From contig OY760942.1 of assembly GCA_963664065.1 (NCBI GenBank), positions 1,488,001 through 1,552,000 of the forward strand: 64,000 bases of DNA. The letters run 5' to 3'. Positions 17,138 to 26,019 of the stretch are shown one piece after another. The stretch comes from JABDJL01 sp963664065 (GTDB taxonomy: Bacteria; Pseudomonadota; Gammaproteobacteria; Xanthomonadales; SZUA-36). The position numbers and the translations under genes were made by a program. The notes below the pieces were generated by a model that made no database searches, had not been told where the DNA came from, and saw only the letters and a program-made list of their open reading frames with translations. How positions within the stretch are numbered: the stretch's first letter is position 1; the number at the start of each line of letters is the position of its first letter.

Positions 17138-18157
17138 ATGAGCAAGACGATCAGTGTTATCCCCGGTGACGGTATCGGGCCGGAGATTATGGTTGCAACA
17201 CTACGTGTCCTGGATGCTCTTGACGCCGGACTCGACTATGAAAGGGTCGATGCGGGGCTGGCAGCTCTGGAGAAAAAGGGTGAACTGATTCCCGAAGCTA
17301 CGCTTGAATCCATACGTCGTAACCGCATCGCCTTGAAGGGCCCCTTAACAACTCCGGTGGGCAAGGGTTTCAAATCAATCAACGTCACTTTGCGAAAGGA
17401 GTTCGACCTGTATGCCAATGTCCGTCCGGTAATTTCCATGGCGGGTACCCGCTCGCATTTTGAAGGCATTGACATCATCACTGTGCGTGAGAATACCCAG
17501 GGTGCCTACCTGGCCGCTGACGCAAAACTGAGTAAGGATGGAGAGCAGGCCGAATCCAAGATGGTCGTGACCCGTCATGGTTGTGAGCGGATCACACACT
17601 ATGCTTTCGAATTGGCCCGCAGGGAGGGACGCAAGAAAGTCACCATCGTTCACAAGGCCAATATCCTCAAGACGGTATCAGGGATGTTCCTGGACATGGC
17701 ACGTGAAGTGGCCAAAGAATATCCGGATATTGAAAGTGAAGATATGATCGTAGATGCCACTTGCATGAAACTGGTGATGAACCCATGGCAGTTTGACGTG
17801 ATTGTGACCACCAACCTTTTCGGTGACATTATTTCCGACTTGTGTGCCGGCCTTGTGGGTGGCATGGGGCTCGCGCCTGGAGCGAATATCGGTAAAGACG
17901 TTGCCATGTTCGAAGCGGTCCATGGTTCAGCACCGGATATTGCGGGCCAGAAAATTGCCAACCCCTGTGCCCTGATGCTGGGTTCGGCGCAGATGCTTTC
18001 TCATCTTGGAATGGAAAGCCGTGCGCAGCGATTGCGAACAGCCATAAAGGACACATTGAAGGCAGGAGACAGGGTGACTCCGGACGTTGGCGGAAAAGGC
18101 TCAACCCGAAGCATGACAGACGCGATTATTGAGCGCGTACACGAATCGGTAGCTTAA
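17138..18157 (+). CDS. NAD-type isocitrate dehydrogenase (isocitrate/isopropylmalate family)
   Basis: A 339-residue beta-decarboxylating dehydrogenase starting MSKTISVIPGDGIGPEI. Substrate-binding residues appear in NVTLRKEFDLYANVRPV and TVRENTQGAYL. The metal-binding block FDVIVTTNLFGDIISDLCAG and the coenzyme loop AVHGSAPDIAGQKIANP suit NAD rather than NADP use. The length and the serine/threonine-rich phosphate loop support isocitrate (TCA cycle), with homoisocitrate or isopropylmalate less likely. ATG 17138 is used because upstream in-frame ATGs (17057, 17090) lie within or before the promoter. The gene is monocistronic. Confidence 0.88.
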   Translation: MSKTISVIPGDGIGPEIMVATLRVLDALDAGLDYERVDAGLAALEKKGELIPEATLESIRRNRIALKGPLTTPVGKGFKSINVTLRKEFDLYANVRPVISMAGTRSHFEGIDIITVRENTQGAYLAADAKLSKDGEQAESKMVVTRHGCERITHYAFELARREGRKKVTIVHKANILKTVSGMFLDMAREVAKEYPDIESEDMIVDATCMKLVMNPWQFDVIVTTNLFGDIISDLCAGLVGGMGLAPGANIGKDVAMFEAVHGSAPDIAGQKIANPCALMLGSAQMLSHLGMESRAQRLRTAIKDTLKAGDRVTPDVGGKGSTRSMTDAIIERVHESVA

Positions 18158-18394
18158 TTTTACTGCCCTGCACATGAGAAAGAACGGGATTTTTGTAGTT
18201 CAATCCAGTATGTTGGCTTGATTTACCCTGGTGTTGTTGCGTTCTAACAACGAACAAAGGTCTGTTCGCCGCCCCGCGTCAGCTTGATTGAGCTTTTCTC
18301 CGGGTATTTTTTGATATTGAAAATCAATGAATTAGCCTTATATTAACCGAGGGATCACGGTGTGAATCTACTACGTTAAAAAGATGTTAAATCG

Positions 18395-18423
18395 TTGACA
18401 ATCTGTTGTTTTCCTGCCATATT
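18395..18423 (+). promoter_or_regulatory. Sigma70-like promoter in a 311-bp intergenic region
   Basis: TTGACA (18395-18400) and CATATT (18418-18423) are spaced by 17 bases, 46 bases before the start of the outer-membrane protein gene. The rest of 18158-18468 holds no gene I can support. It is AT-rich with scattered small inverted repeats but no clear terminator for the dehydrogenase gene. Confidence 0.7.
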
Positions 18424-18468
18424 TAGCGCCGTGGAACTGCGAATTTACGCGGGACAGAGGCTACAAGG

Positions 18469-19659
18469 ATGAAATTGCGGCTGTTCAAAGCGGTGCTGTT
18501 GGCTACAGGCTTACTCCCTGGACTCTCTGCTGCACAGCTATCTGGCCTACCAATGGCCAATTTTACGGCGGGCGGAACAGGCCTGACGCCGTTCTATGTC
18601 CTCGGTTTTGAGTTAGGCCCCTGGCAGGATTACCTGGCAAGGGAATTGACACCTGAATTCATGGCCGACTCCTCTATTGAGCCGTTACACATCAGCTGGA
18701 TGGATTACGAATCAGTCGTCATCCTCCCGGTATTTGCAGAAAAGCTCATGGGAAGCCAGACCCGCTCAAGGATCAGCCTGGAGCTTGAGTGGCAATATTC
18801 CGGTGAATTGAATACCCCGGGCCTGACTCGTGATCACCAACAGCCCGGTCTTGGCTTTGAACGGACTTTGCTCTCTCCCGGCATCATGCATCAGTTGAAC
18901 GATAACCAGGTGCTCGGTGTATCGGCGATATTTGCCTATCAAAGTTTCGGTGTTTCCAGTCTCGGTATGCGCAGCTTTGACGAAGAACTGCCTGGCTACC
19001 GGCAGACATCATCCTATTCGCCCTACGAGGAAACCGGCTTCGGCGCCGGCGTAAGGCTTGCGGTCCGTAGCGAAGTCACACCAGGCATGGCCATTGATGC
19101 CGGCTTCCAGTCACGGATTGATATGGAAGAATTTGCCAACTACCGTGGTGTTTATTCTCAGCCTGCGGACCTTGATATTCCGGCCCGTGCCAGTGTAGGC
19201 CTGGCGATCCAGGCCAGTAACCGTTCGTGGCTCAACCTGTCTGTTGAACGCGTGATGTACAGCGATGTAAATGCATTTCCAAGCAGAACGTTGCCTGACC
19301 GGTTCCTGTCCCTGTTGGGTGATTCCACCAGCCCGGTATTTTTCTGGGACGACCTGACGGTATATTCAGTAGGTTGGGCATGGAGTAATGGCGATGACAC
19401 CCAATGGCAGCTGGACTTCAGTTCGAGGTCGCAGCCGAACCCGAGCTCCCTCACTCTTAGCCGGGCTCTTGAAGGGGATCTCGCTAACAATTCAATGATT
19501 CTTGGCTACTCCAAGAAATTCAGCCAGTCGAGCCGATTTGACGTTAATGCGGCTTACGCTCCTTCGGAGTATGCATTCGGCGGAAATGTTCTCGGCATTA
19601 TTTCGGATAACCTGGACCAGAACTTTGAAATCGAAGCCTTCTGGACCTGGGATTTTTAA
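18469..19659 (+). CDS. Outer-membrane beta-barrel protein, OmpP1/FadL-like
   Basis: A 396-residue protein with signal peptide MKLRLFKAVLLATGLLPGLSA and a mature part of alternating amphipathic strands ending in ...FWTWDF, the terminal aromatic signature used by BAM. Segments such as SPGIMHQLNDNQVLGVSAIF, GFGAGVRLAVRSEV and LGYSKKFSQSSRFDVNAAYA resemble FadL/OmpP1-type barrels, which import hydrophobic compounds. The usual N-terminal hatch signature of FadL is not clear, so substrate and exact family are uncertain. It has its own promoter and is followed 78 bases later by a permease gene. Confidence 0.7.
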   Translation: MKLRLFKAVLLATGLLPGLSAAQLSGLPMANFTAGGTGLTPFYVLGFELGPWQDYLARELTPEFMADSSIEPLHISWMDYESVVILPVFAEKLMGSQTRSRISLELEWQYSGELNTPGLTRDHQQPGLGFERTLLSPGIMHQLNDNQVLGVSAIFAYQSFGVSSLGMRSFDEELPGYRQTSSYSPYEETGFGAGVRLAVRSEVTPGMAIDAGFQSRIDMEEFANYRGVYSQPADLDIPARASVGLAIQASNRSWLNLSVERVMYSDVNAFPSRTLPDRFLSLLGDSTSPVFFWDDLTVYSVGWAWSNGDDTQWQLDFSSRSQPNPSSLTLSRALEGDLANNSMILGYSKKFSQSSRFDVNAAYAPSEYAFGGNVLGIISDNLDQNFEIEAFWTWDF

Positions 19660-19737
19660 TCTTTACTTACCCGGCAGTTTCCAGCCCGGCTCCCCCTTTT
19701 AGATATCAGCCATTAACTGGCTGACAGGGTCTCTCAC

Positions 19738-20820
19738 TTGGACTTACTTAAAGACTGGTTCAGGCGCACATTTTCTGATCCGCAAGTGGTCATTCTGGGT
19801 CTGTTCCTACTGGTCGGTTTTTCTGTAGTATTCGGTCTGGGGGCCTACCTCGCCCCGGTATTTGCCAGCGTTGTAATCGCTTACCTGCTTGAAGCGGTGG
19901 TGATGCGCCTTCAACGGCTCGGCACGCCCAGGTTACCCGCTGTCATCGTGGTTTTCCTGTTTTTCCTGGCAAGCCTGTTCCTGATGTTATTTGGCCTGGT
20001 TCCCATGTTGACATCGCAGTTGTCTGCCCTGGTACAGCAATTTCCGAATTACATCAGCCAGGGCCAGGTTATGCTGGAACAGCTTCCCCAGCGATATCCG
20101 CAAGTAATTTCAGAAGAACAGATCGAGGTCATTATTTCCAACGTCGGCTCCGAGTTGGCTGGCCTTGGCCAGGAATTGGTTAGCTGGTCGCTGGCATCTG
20201 TCGCAAGCGTATTAGGATTGCTGATTTTCCTGGTATTGATGCCGGTGCTGGTGTTCTTTTTTCTCAAGGACAAGCAGGGACTGATCGGCTGGTTTGTCAG
20301 CTATCTGCCGAGGGAGCGCCATCTGGTTTCCTCTGTCTGGACCGAGGTTGAAGGACAAATCGCCAATTATGTTCGCGGGAAGGCTGGCGAGATTGTCATT
20401 GTCGGTGCTGTAAGCTATGCAACTTTTGTGGCGCTGGGTCTTCAATACTCGGCCCTGTTGGCTACCGTGGTTGGCTTCTCTGTGCTGATTCCATATATCG
20501 GAGCCGCGGTCGTTACTTTGCCTATAGCGCTGGTAGGGTTTTTCCAATGGGGCTGGGGATGGGACTTTGGTCAACTGATGATCGCCTATGCCGTTATCCA
20601 GGCACTGGATGGCAATGTGCTGGTGCCTCTGCTGTTTTCCGAAGCCGTAAATCTGCACCCTGTAGCTATTATTGTCGCCATACTGGTATTTGGCGGTTTA
20701 TGGGGTTTTTGGGGTGTGTTCTTCGCTATTCCGTTGGCAACCCTGGTGCAGGCCGTGTTAAAGGCATGGCCGCGCAATACCCAGGTAGACGAACAGGAGT
20801 CCTGGACTTCGAACGACTGA
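19738..20820 (+). CDS. AI-2E family transporter (PerM/YdiK-type permease)
   Basis: A 360-residue membrane protein with about seven to eight hydrophobic segments. Family marks include an N-terminal helix pair, the LVFFFLKDKQGLIGWFVSYL stretch preceding the cytoplasmic segment, YVRGKAGEIVIVGAVSYATF and the late ALDGNVLVPLLFSEAVNLHP block. The family was named after autoinducer-2 export, but many members act in Na+/H+ exchange, so the substrate is open. The start codon is TTG (19738); no in-frame ATG lies near. It converges with the PhoH gene with 9 bases between the stops. Confidence 0.88.
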   Translation: MDLLKDWFRRTFSDPQVVILGLFLLVGFSVVFGLGAYLAPVFASVVIAYLLEAVVMRLQRLGTPRLPAVIVVFLFFLASLFLMLFGLVPMLTSQLSALVQQFPNYISQGQVMLEQLPQRYPQVISEEQIEVIISNVGSELAGLGQELVSWSLASVASVLGLLIFLVLMPVLVFFFLKDKQGLIGWFVSYLPRERHLVSSVWTEVEGQIANYVRGKAGEIVIVGAVSYATFVALGLQYSALLATVVGFSVLIPYIGAAVVTLPIALVGFFQWGWGWDFGQLMIAYAVIQALDGNVLVPLLFSEAVNLHPVAIIVAILVFGGLWGFWGVFFAIPLATLVQAVLKAWPRNTQVDEQESWTSND

Positions 20821-20829
20821 TCCCCTGGA

Positions 20830-22224
20830 TCAAAGCGCAGAGGAGGCGAAGTCTGCCAGGCGTGATCTCTCTCCGCGTCTGAGGGTAATATGGCCCGCGT
20901 GTGACCAATGCTTGAAGCGGTCAACCGCAAAGGTGAGTCCGGATGTGGTTTCAGTCAGGTAGGGTGTATCGATCTGGCCGACATTTCCAAGGCAAATCAT
21001 TTTTGTACCTGGTCCTGCGCGGGTAACAAGTGCCTTCATTTGTTTTGGCGTGATGTTCTGCGCCTCGTCAATAATGACCAGGCGATTGAAAAATGTGCGT
21101 CCCCGCATGAAATTCAGGGAACGAATCTTGATCCTGTTCGCCAGCAGGTCATTTGTCGCAGCCCGGCCCCACTCACCACCTTCCCCCGGCTGGGTCAAAA
21201 ATTCGAGGTTATCAGTCAATGCACCCATCCACGGGGTCATTTTTTCTTCTTCGGTGCCAGGCAAGTAGCCGATGTCCTCACCAATGGGTACCGTGGCACG
21301 GGTCACGATGATTTCCGTATAGCGATTTTCATCCAGGGTTTGCGCAAGACCAGAGGCCAGTGTCAATAGCGTTTTACCGGTTCCTGCTGTACCCATCAGC
21401 GTCACGAAATCAATATCCGGATCCATCAGCAGGTTTAACGCGAAATTTTGCTCACGGTTACGCGCCTGGATTCCCCAAACCGTATTTTTACCGGAAAGAT
21501 AATCCGTCACCAGGCGCAGGATGACGTGCTTTTCGGCGGCCTCTGTAATAATCGCTTCAATTCCGTCACCGCTGCCAATTACCACACATTGATTGGGATA
21601 CCATTCGTCGCCTTCTGTACGTTTCAGGCGATAGCAGGTCTGGCCGTTTTCGTTCCAGGAATCGACTTCCGGGTGCCGGTCCCAAAACGATTCATCTTCG
21701 ATGGTCATCCCCCGGTAAAGAAGACTCAGGTCGTCCAGTGCCCTGTCATTAAAATAGTCTTCTGCTGTAATTCCAAGAATGGCCGCCTTGATCCGAAGAT
21801 TGATATCTTTGGATACGAGAATGACATCCAGCGTATCCAGACTTTTCTTGAGTGAAAGAGCTGTATTCAGAATTTCATTGTCGGAAAATGACCCGTCGCG
21901 CAACAAGCTTGAATGAGTCTCTGGCATGCTGGTCTGGAAATAGAGACGTCCTTTGGCGGTGGGGAGGTCGAGACCGCCGGGTACCTGTAATTCCAGGCCA
22001 TCCTCCAGGGTGGTTGCATCCTGCCGGGACATCATTTCGCCTATGAAACGGCTGACCTGGCGAACATTTCGTCCCACTTCAGACAGACCTTTCTTGGCTG
22101 TATCCAGTTCTTCCGGGACCATCATGGGAATAAAAACATCGTGTTCCTCGAAACGGAACAATGAAGTGGGGTCGTGCATCAGCACATTAGTATCAACGAC
22201 GTACAGACGTTTGTTTTTTCCCAT
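20830..22224 (-). CDS. PIN domain-PhoH family ATPase
   Basis: A 464-residue protein with an N-terminal PIN nuclease domain (VVDTNVLMHDP near residue 10, later acidic DVILVSKDINLRIKA) and a C-terminal PhoH ATPase with Walker A GTAGTGKT and Walker B RLVIIDEAQNIT. This fusion, PhoH2-like, has been linked in other bacteria to RNA unwinding and cleavage. ATG 22224 (MGKNKRLYVVDTNVLM) is preferred over 22320, whose extra residues lack family resemblance. The name does not imply phosphate regulation, and no Pho box was seen. Confidence 0.92.
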   Translation of the reverse strand: MGKNKRLYVVDTNVLMHDPTSLFRFEEHDVFIPMMVPEELDTAKKGLSEVGRNVRQVSRFIGEMMSRQDATTLEDGLELQVPGGLDLPTAKGRLYFQTSMPETHSSLLRDGSFSDNEILNTALSLKKSLDTLDVILVSKDINLRIKAAILGITAEDYFNDRALDDLSLLYRGMTIEDESFWDRHPEVDSWNENGQTCYRLKRTEGDEWYPNQCVVIGSGDGIEAIITEAAEKHVILRLVTDYLSGKNTVWGIQARNREQNFALNLLMDPDIDFVTLMGTAGTGKTLLTLASGLAQTLDENRYTEIIVTRATVPIGEDIGYLPGTEEEKMTPWMGALTDNLEFLTQPGEGGEWGRAATNDLLANRIKIRSLNFMRGRTFFNRLVIIDEAQNITPKQMKALVTRAGPGTKMICLGNVGQIDTPYLTETTSGLTFAVDRFKHWSHAGHITLRRGERSRLADFASSAL

Positions 22225-22253
22225 ACGGGTACTGGATCCTGCGGATTTCCCCG

Positions 22254-22717
22254 TTAGCCGAGCGAGCGAACGGCCTGAAGCACAGAATCTACATGACCCG
22301 GCACGCGAACTTTTCGCCATTCAAGGCGTAAAACACCGCCCGCATCAATCAGAAAGGTACTGCGTTCTATACCCATGTACTTGCGTCCGTACAAATTCTT
22401 TTCCTTGATAACATCAAATTGTTCACACAAATTCTCATCAACATCAGAGAGGAGGTCGAAAGGAAAAGATTGCTTTGCGCGAAAATTTTCGTGGGTACGG
22501 ACGCTGTCCCGCGAAACGCCCAGGATGTCAGCACCGGCGCACTTAAATTCTTCATAAGCATCACGAAATTCCTGGCCTTCACGTGTGCAACCAGGGTATG
22601 GTCCTTGGGGTAAAAATATAGGACCAGATGTGTGCCTTGAAAATCGTCCAATGAAAGCGTTTTGTCGCCGGTGGCGGGAAGGGTGAAATTGGCAACGTGC
22701 TTGCCGATGCTGACCAT
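22254..22717 (-). pseudogene. bcp: Bcp/PrxQ-type peroxiredoxin with a one-base frameshift
   Basis: The N-terminal part (MVSIGKHVANFTLPATGDKT ... LVLYFYPKDHT) is in one frame. The rest, starting PGCTREGQEFRDAYEEFKC and ending RVPGHVDSVLQAVRSLG, is in another. The break falls at a CCC run on the minus strand (22594-22596) immediately before the peroxidatic PGCT cysteine. One additional C gives a continuous 154-residue thiol peroxidase of normal length. The second cysteine five residues after the first, used by many PrxQ enzymes, is absent. Start ATG 22717 has AGGGAG upstream. It is either a true pseudogene or a homopolymer sequencing error. Confidence 0.82.
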
Positions 22718-22880
22718 GAACACTCCCTATCAAAGCTGTTGCCGGGGGTTAACGACCCGGAGTCAGACACGCTGGTCCTTTGATGCAGGATACTTGTCAG
22801 CAAAGGGGTCCGCAAGTACTATTGCGCCACGTTCGCCAGGCGCAAACAAGCAACGTGAGAGCGAAGTGACCAAGTCGGGA

Positions 22881-23051
22881 TTACGGGAACTGTTTCGGTT
22901 GCTTACGATCGAAACGAACCCGATCCTGGTAAAATGGACGGCCGCAGAAATGGGTCTCATTAAGGACGGATTACGGTTACCATTATTGCCCCTGGAAAAG
23001 CGCCACCACGATGCTTTCAGGGTGTGCCTGCAATCACTACAGGCAAATTGA
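22881..23051 (+). pseudogene. dapA: C-terminal remnant of dihydrodipicolinate synthase (dapA)
   Basis: About 56 codons (LRELFRLLTIETNPILVKWT ... LEKRHHDAFRVCLQSLQAN) match the last part of DapA, including the characteristic ETNPxxVKW and MGLIxxGLRLPL blocks. The remaining roughly 240 residues are missing; the sequence upstream (22735-22880) does not continue the homology in any frame I can read. In many gammaproteobacteria dapA lies directly before bamC and next to bcp or gcvR, exactly the present position, so this is the scar of a deletion in place. DapA is normally essential for lysine and cell wall synthesis, implying another copy elsewhere. Confidence 0.82.
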
Positions 23052-23070
23052 AATCATAAGCAGGATTGGA

Positions 23071-23691
23071 ATGGGTAATTTATTGAAACCAGCCATGATA
23101 CTCATCATTGCGACGTGCCTGATTCAGGCGTGCACTGTTTTCAGGGACAAGCCACCGGAGTACCTGGCCAGTGAAGATGGCCATCCCCTGCAAGTGCCAG
23201 AAGGGCTTGACACACCGCGACCGGTTACTCCGATCGTAATCAGGATCGCAGACATGCGAACTCCTTCGGGAGATGAATTGAACCCATTGCCCCCAAGGGC
23301 AGCTAGTACTGCTGGTGGTGGTGAAGCCAACGCATATATCGCCTGGTCTGCAGCAGGTGCGTATCTTGCGGTAAAAGATAGCCCCGAGAGTGTATCTCGC
23401 CGCCTGAGGTTTGCTATCCAGCGCAGCGGGATGAACCTGGTGCAGCGTGATGATGAAGCTGGTCATCAATTTGAGTACGTTCACGTACAACAGCCGATGG
23501 AAAAAAGTTTCTGGGGGAAGATGAAGTTCTGGAGTGAAGAATATGGCCCCAACTATTCCGGGACTTACCGATTACGCCTCGAACCGGATGGTGAAGAGAC
23601 GCGGGGTTACCTGGTAACCGCGGCCGGCGGTACTGCCGGGACGAATGCAGCGGAACACATTCTTGGGGTCTTTATGGAACGCCTGGGCTAA
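23071..23691 (+). CDS. bamC: BamC-like outer-membrane assembly lipoprotein
   Basis: A 206-residue lipoprotein with signal peptide MGNLLKPAMILIIATCLIQA and lipobox LIQAC (acylated Cys21). The first mature segment is followed by EYLASEDGHPLQVPEGLD, matching the BamC N-terminal region that touches BamD. The rest resembles a single BamC helix-grip domain (AWSAAGAYLAVKDSPESVSR), making it shorter than the E. coli protein with two such domains. BamC is an accessory subunit of the BAM machinery. Placement 20 bases after the dapA remnant preserves the ancestral dapA-bamC order. Confidence 0.82.
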   Translation: MGNLLKPAMILIIATCLIQACTVFRDKPPEYLASEDGHPLQVPEGLDTPRPVTPIVIRIADMRTPSGDELNPLPPRAASTAGGGEANAYIAWSAAGAYLAVKDSPESVSRRLRFAIQRSGMNLVQRDDEAGHQFEYVHVQQPMEKSFWGKMKFWSEEYGPNYSGTYRLRLEPDGEETRGYLVTAAGGTAGTNAAEHILGVFMERLG

Positions 23692-23757
23692 TCGGCATCA
23701 ACCAGACGCTGCTTTGCGGCCAGTCAATCCTCTAATCGGCGAATTGCGGCCGGTTGT

Positions 23758-24081
23758 TTAGCGTTCGAGTAGTGTCAGTTTATCCGGTTTGCCATCCCAC
23801 TGCGTGGCGTCGGGAGGCGGGTCTTCCATTTCTGTGATGACAGGCCACTCCAGTGATAACTCAGCATTCAGAGCTGTGAAATGTTCTTGCCCTGCCGGCA
23901 GATCATCTTCCGGATAAATCGCTTCTGCAGGGCATTCGGGTTCACAAAGTGTGCAATCAATACACTCTTCCGGGTCAATGACGAGAAAGTTGGGCCCGAC
24001 GTGGAAGCAATCCACCGGGCAAACCTCAACACAATCAGTGTATTTGCACTTGATACAATTTTCGGTTACTACAAATGTCAT
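23758..24081 (-). CDS. fdxA: Seven-iron ferredoxin FdxA
   Basis: A 107-residue ferredoxin carrying one [3Fe-4S] and one [4Fe-4S] cluster. The first motif is NCIKCKYTDCVEVCPVDCF and the second ECIDCTLCEPECPAEAIYP, the spacing of Azotobacter-type FdI/FdxA. A C-terminal extension ending DKLTLLER is usual for this subfamily. It donates electrons in the cytoplasm; the partner is not evident. It lies just outside the tRNA-Glu island. Confidence 0.93.
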   Translation of the reverse strand: MTFVVTENCIKCKYTDCVEVCPVDCFHVGPNFLVIDPEECIDCTLCEPECPAEAIYPEDDLPAGQEHFTALNAELSLEWPVITEMEDPPPDATQWDGKPDKLTLLER

Positions 24082-24102
24082 TAAGTCTTACTCTCGAAAT
24101 AA

Positions 24103-24149
24103 TGGCGCCCTCCACGAGAATCTAACTCGTGTTTCCGCCTTGAGAGGGC
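24103..24149 (-). repeat. Degenerate 3' half of tRNA-Glu, distal attachment site of an island
   Basis: These 47 bases match 27104-27150, the CCA end, T-arm and anticodon region of the intact tRNA-Glu, at 42 positions and in the same orientation. No 5' half follows, so it cannot fold as a tRNA. Together with the intact tRNA it frames a 3.0-kb AT-rich segment with an integrase remnant, the classic result of tyrosine-recombinase integration at a tRNA 3' end. The five differences suggest an old event. Confidence 0.82.
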
Positions 24150-24192
24150 ATTTTTAGCCCTTTTTACATCAAGCAACTACGATCTTAGAATA

Positions 24193-24591
24193 TTGATAAA
24201 CAACTATTATTATCCGCTAATGTCGGTTGATGACTTTATACGTATACTTCTATGCGCTACCAGAACACCACGTATTTGCACCAAATCGAGGTTATCAAAA
24301 ACTCGAATAGCGGATAAAACCGTTAAGAATGCCAAGCCTAGAATGAGCGCCTATGACATTCAAGACGCAGTGCTGAGGGGATTTATTTTGAAGGTACAAC
24401 CAACCGGAAGCAAGGCTTTTGACGCAGAGTGGGGCAGGGGTAAACGTTTCCGCATTGGTGAGGTGGTATTGCCAACTGTCACTCGGGCGCGTGAGATTGC
24501 AGTGCAGCGTATTTCAGCCTCGAAAAGCGGTGAAATTTCACAACCACGAAATAGAAACAACGCAGCCACCCTGATGCAAAATCGCTCTTAG
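24193..24591 (+). pseudogene. Remnant of a P4-type tyrosine integrase (DUF4102 arm-binding domain only)
   Basis: Residues TRIADKTVKNAKPRMSAYDI, then VLRGFILKVQPTGSKAFDAE and GRGKRFRIGEVVLPTVTRA, follow the DUF4102 N-terminal domain of P4/SPI-type integrases, which insert at tRNA genes. The reading frame stops after about 90 matching residues, well before the catalytic R-H-R-H-Y domain, so it cannot recombine. It lies close to the degenerate attachment site and explains how the island arrived. The first 30 codons look non-native and the true start is uncertain. Confidence 0.75.
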
Positions 24592-24594
24592 TTT

Positions 24595-26019
24595 ATGCAA
24601 TTTGATTCGATCACTTTTATTGTCTTTTTCATAAGCGTTTTAACGCTTTATTATGTTCTGCGTTCAGTACGTCAGCAAAAATCGCTTTTGCTCTTCGCGA
24701 GTATCGTCTTTTATGCCGCGTGGAATCCCTATTTCATATTTCTGATTGCGTTTTCAACTTTGCTCGACTGGCAGCTGGCAAAAAAAATCATTTTCAGTAA
24801 TAAACAAAAAACCAAGAGAAATTGGTTGTTGCTCAGCCTTACTTCAAATCTCGGCCTGCTTGGCTATTTCAAGTACGGAGAATTTCTTTTACAAAACTTT
24901 CAGAAAAATTTGCTTTTGACGGGCGTTAATTACCAAGCACCTGCGGTAGATATTATTTTGCCGATCGGTATTTCCTTCTACACCTTTCAAACCCTTTCTT
25001 ATACGATTGATGTTTACAGGGGAAAAATCAAAGAGCCGGCACCACTGCTGGATTTTGCGCTCTATGTAAGCTTCTTCCCGCAGCTCGTTGCCGGGCCAAT
25101 TGTAAGGTCAAACTATTTCTTACCTCAGTGTCATGACCTGAAGCGATTTGATACCTGGCATATCGGTTGGGGTATATTTCTTTTGGTTAGCGGTTTATTC
25201 GCAAAAGTAGTCTTGTCAGACGTTTTACTCGCACCTTTTGTAGATGCTGTTTACCAGCAACCATTTAAAGTAGGAACCGTGGAAGCCTGGGCTGCAGTGT
25301 TTGCCTTCTCAGGACAGGTGTTTTTTGATTTTTCCGGCTACTCACTTTGTGCAATAGGTGCTGCTTTTTCGTTGGGATTCTCATTGCCAAGAAACTTCAA
25401 TTCACCGTATGCGGCGATTAGTTTCTCTGACTTTTGGCGCAGGTGGCACATTTCATTGTCCTCCTGGTTGCGCGACTACCTGTATATCCCATTGGGTGGA
25501 AGCAGAAACGGTGAGTTGAGAACATACTTAAGTCTTTCAATCACCATGTTGCTGGGCGGTTTATGGCATGGTGCTTCATGGCAGTTTGTTATATGGGGAG
25601 CACTGCACGGCTGCTATCTGGTTATTGAGAGATTACTTGGATTTATTTATTCCAACAAAACGCCCTCCGGTGACTTATATCAATTGACGGTTGCTGTTCT
25701 GATTTTTGTCCTTGTCTCGATCACCTGGATATTTTTCAGGGCAGAGGATATGACTGCAGTTTCTGCGATCTTTCAAGCCTTATTTCATTATCAAGGCAAT
25801 TCGATTATCATCTACGATGTAAGCAGCAAGGTTCTTCAAATATTCATTCTAATCAGTCTGTTATTCAGTTTTCATTGGTATAGCCGAAACACATCTTTTC
25901 TGCAGATTGTTGAAAGTTTTCCGGGATGGCTGAAAGCGGTTTGTTTAATTTTCATGATGTTGGGCATTACCTTGATATCCAGCGGTGATGAGAGGGCTTT
26001 TATCTATTTTCAATTCTGA
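24595..26019 (+). CDS. MBOAT-family O-acyltransferase (AlgI-like)
   Basis: A 474-residue polytopic membrane enzyme with about ten hydrophobic segments. MBOAT marks are PIGISFYTFQTLSYTIDVYR, FFPQLVAGPIVR, RRWHISLSSWLRDYLYIPLG and the proposed catalytic histidine in LLGGLWHGASW. AlgI-type proteins pass acetyl groups across the membrane to periplasmic O-acetylation of polysaccharides. The next gene is a broken SGNH-like protein, the normal periplasmic partner, so this enzyme may now have no acceptor. The gene is clearly more AT-rich than flanking chromosomal genes, consistent with acquisition. It starts 3 bases after the integrase remnant. Confidence 0.92.
   Translation: MQFDSITFIVFFISVLTLYYVLRSVRQQKSLLLFASIVFYAAWNPYFIFLIAFSTLLDWQLAKKIIFSNKQKTKRNWLLLSLTSNLGLLGYFKYGEFLLQNFQKNLLLTGVNYQAPAVDIILPIGISFYTFQTLSYTIDVYRGKIKEPAPLLDFALYVSFFPQLVAGPIVRSNYFLPQCHDLKRFDTWHIGWGIFLLVSGLFAKVVLSDVLLAPFVDAVYQQPFKVGTVEAWAAVFAFSGQVFFDFSGYSLCAIGAAFSLGFSLPRNFNSPYAAISFSDFWRRWHISLSSWLRDYLYIPLGGSRNGELRTYLSLSITMLLGGLWHGASWQFVIWGALHGCYLVIERLLGFIYSNKTPSGDLYQLTVAVLIFVLVSITWIFFRAEDMTAVSAIFQALFHYQGNSIIIYDVSSKVLQIFILISLLFSFHWYSRNTSFLQIVESFPGWLKAVCLIFMMLGITLISSGDERAFIYFQF

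Noticed and set aside
24145..24165. Possible terminator AGGGC-N7-GCCCT followed by T in the tRNA remnant
   Set aside because: The stem is only 5 bp and partly made from the tRNA anticodon region; could be chance.
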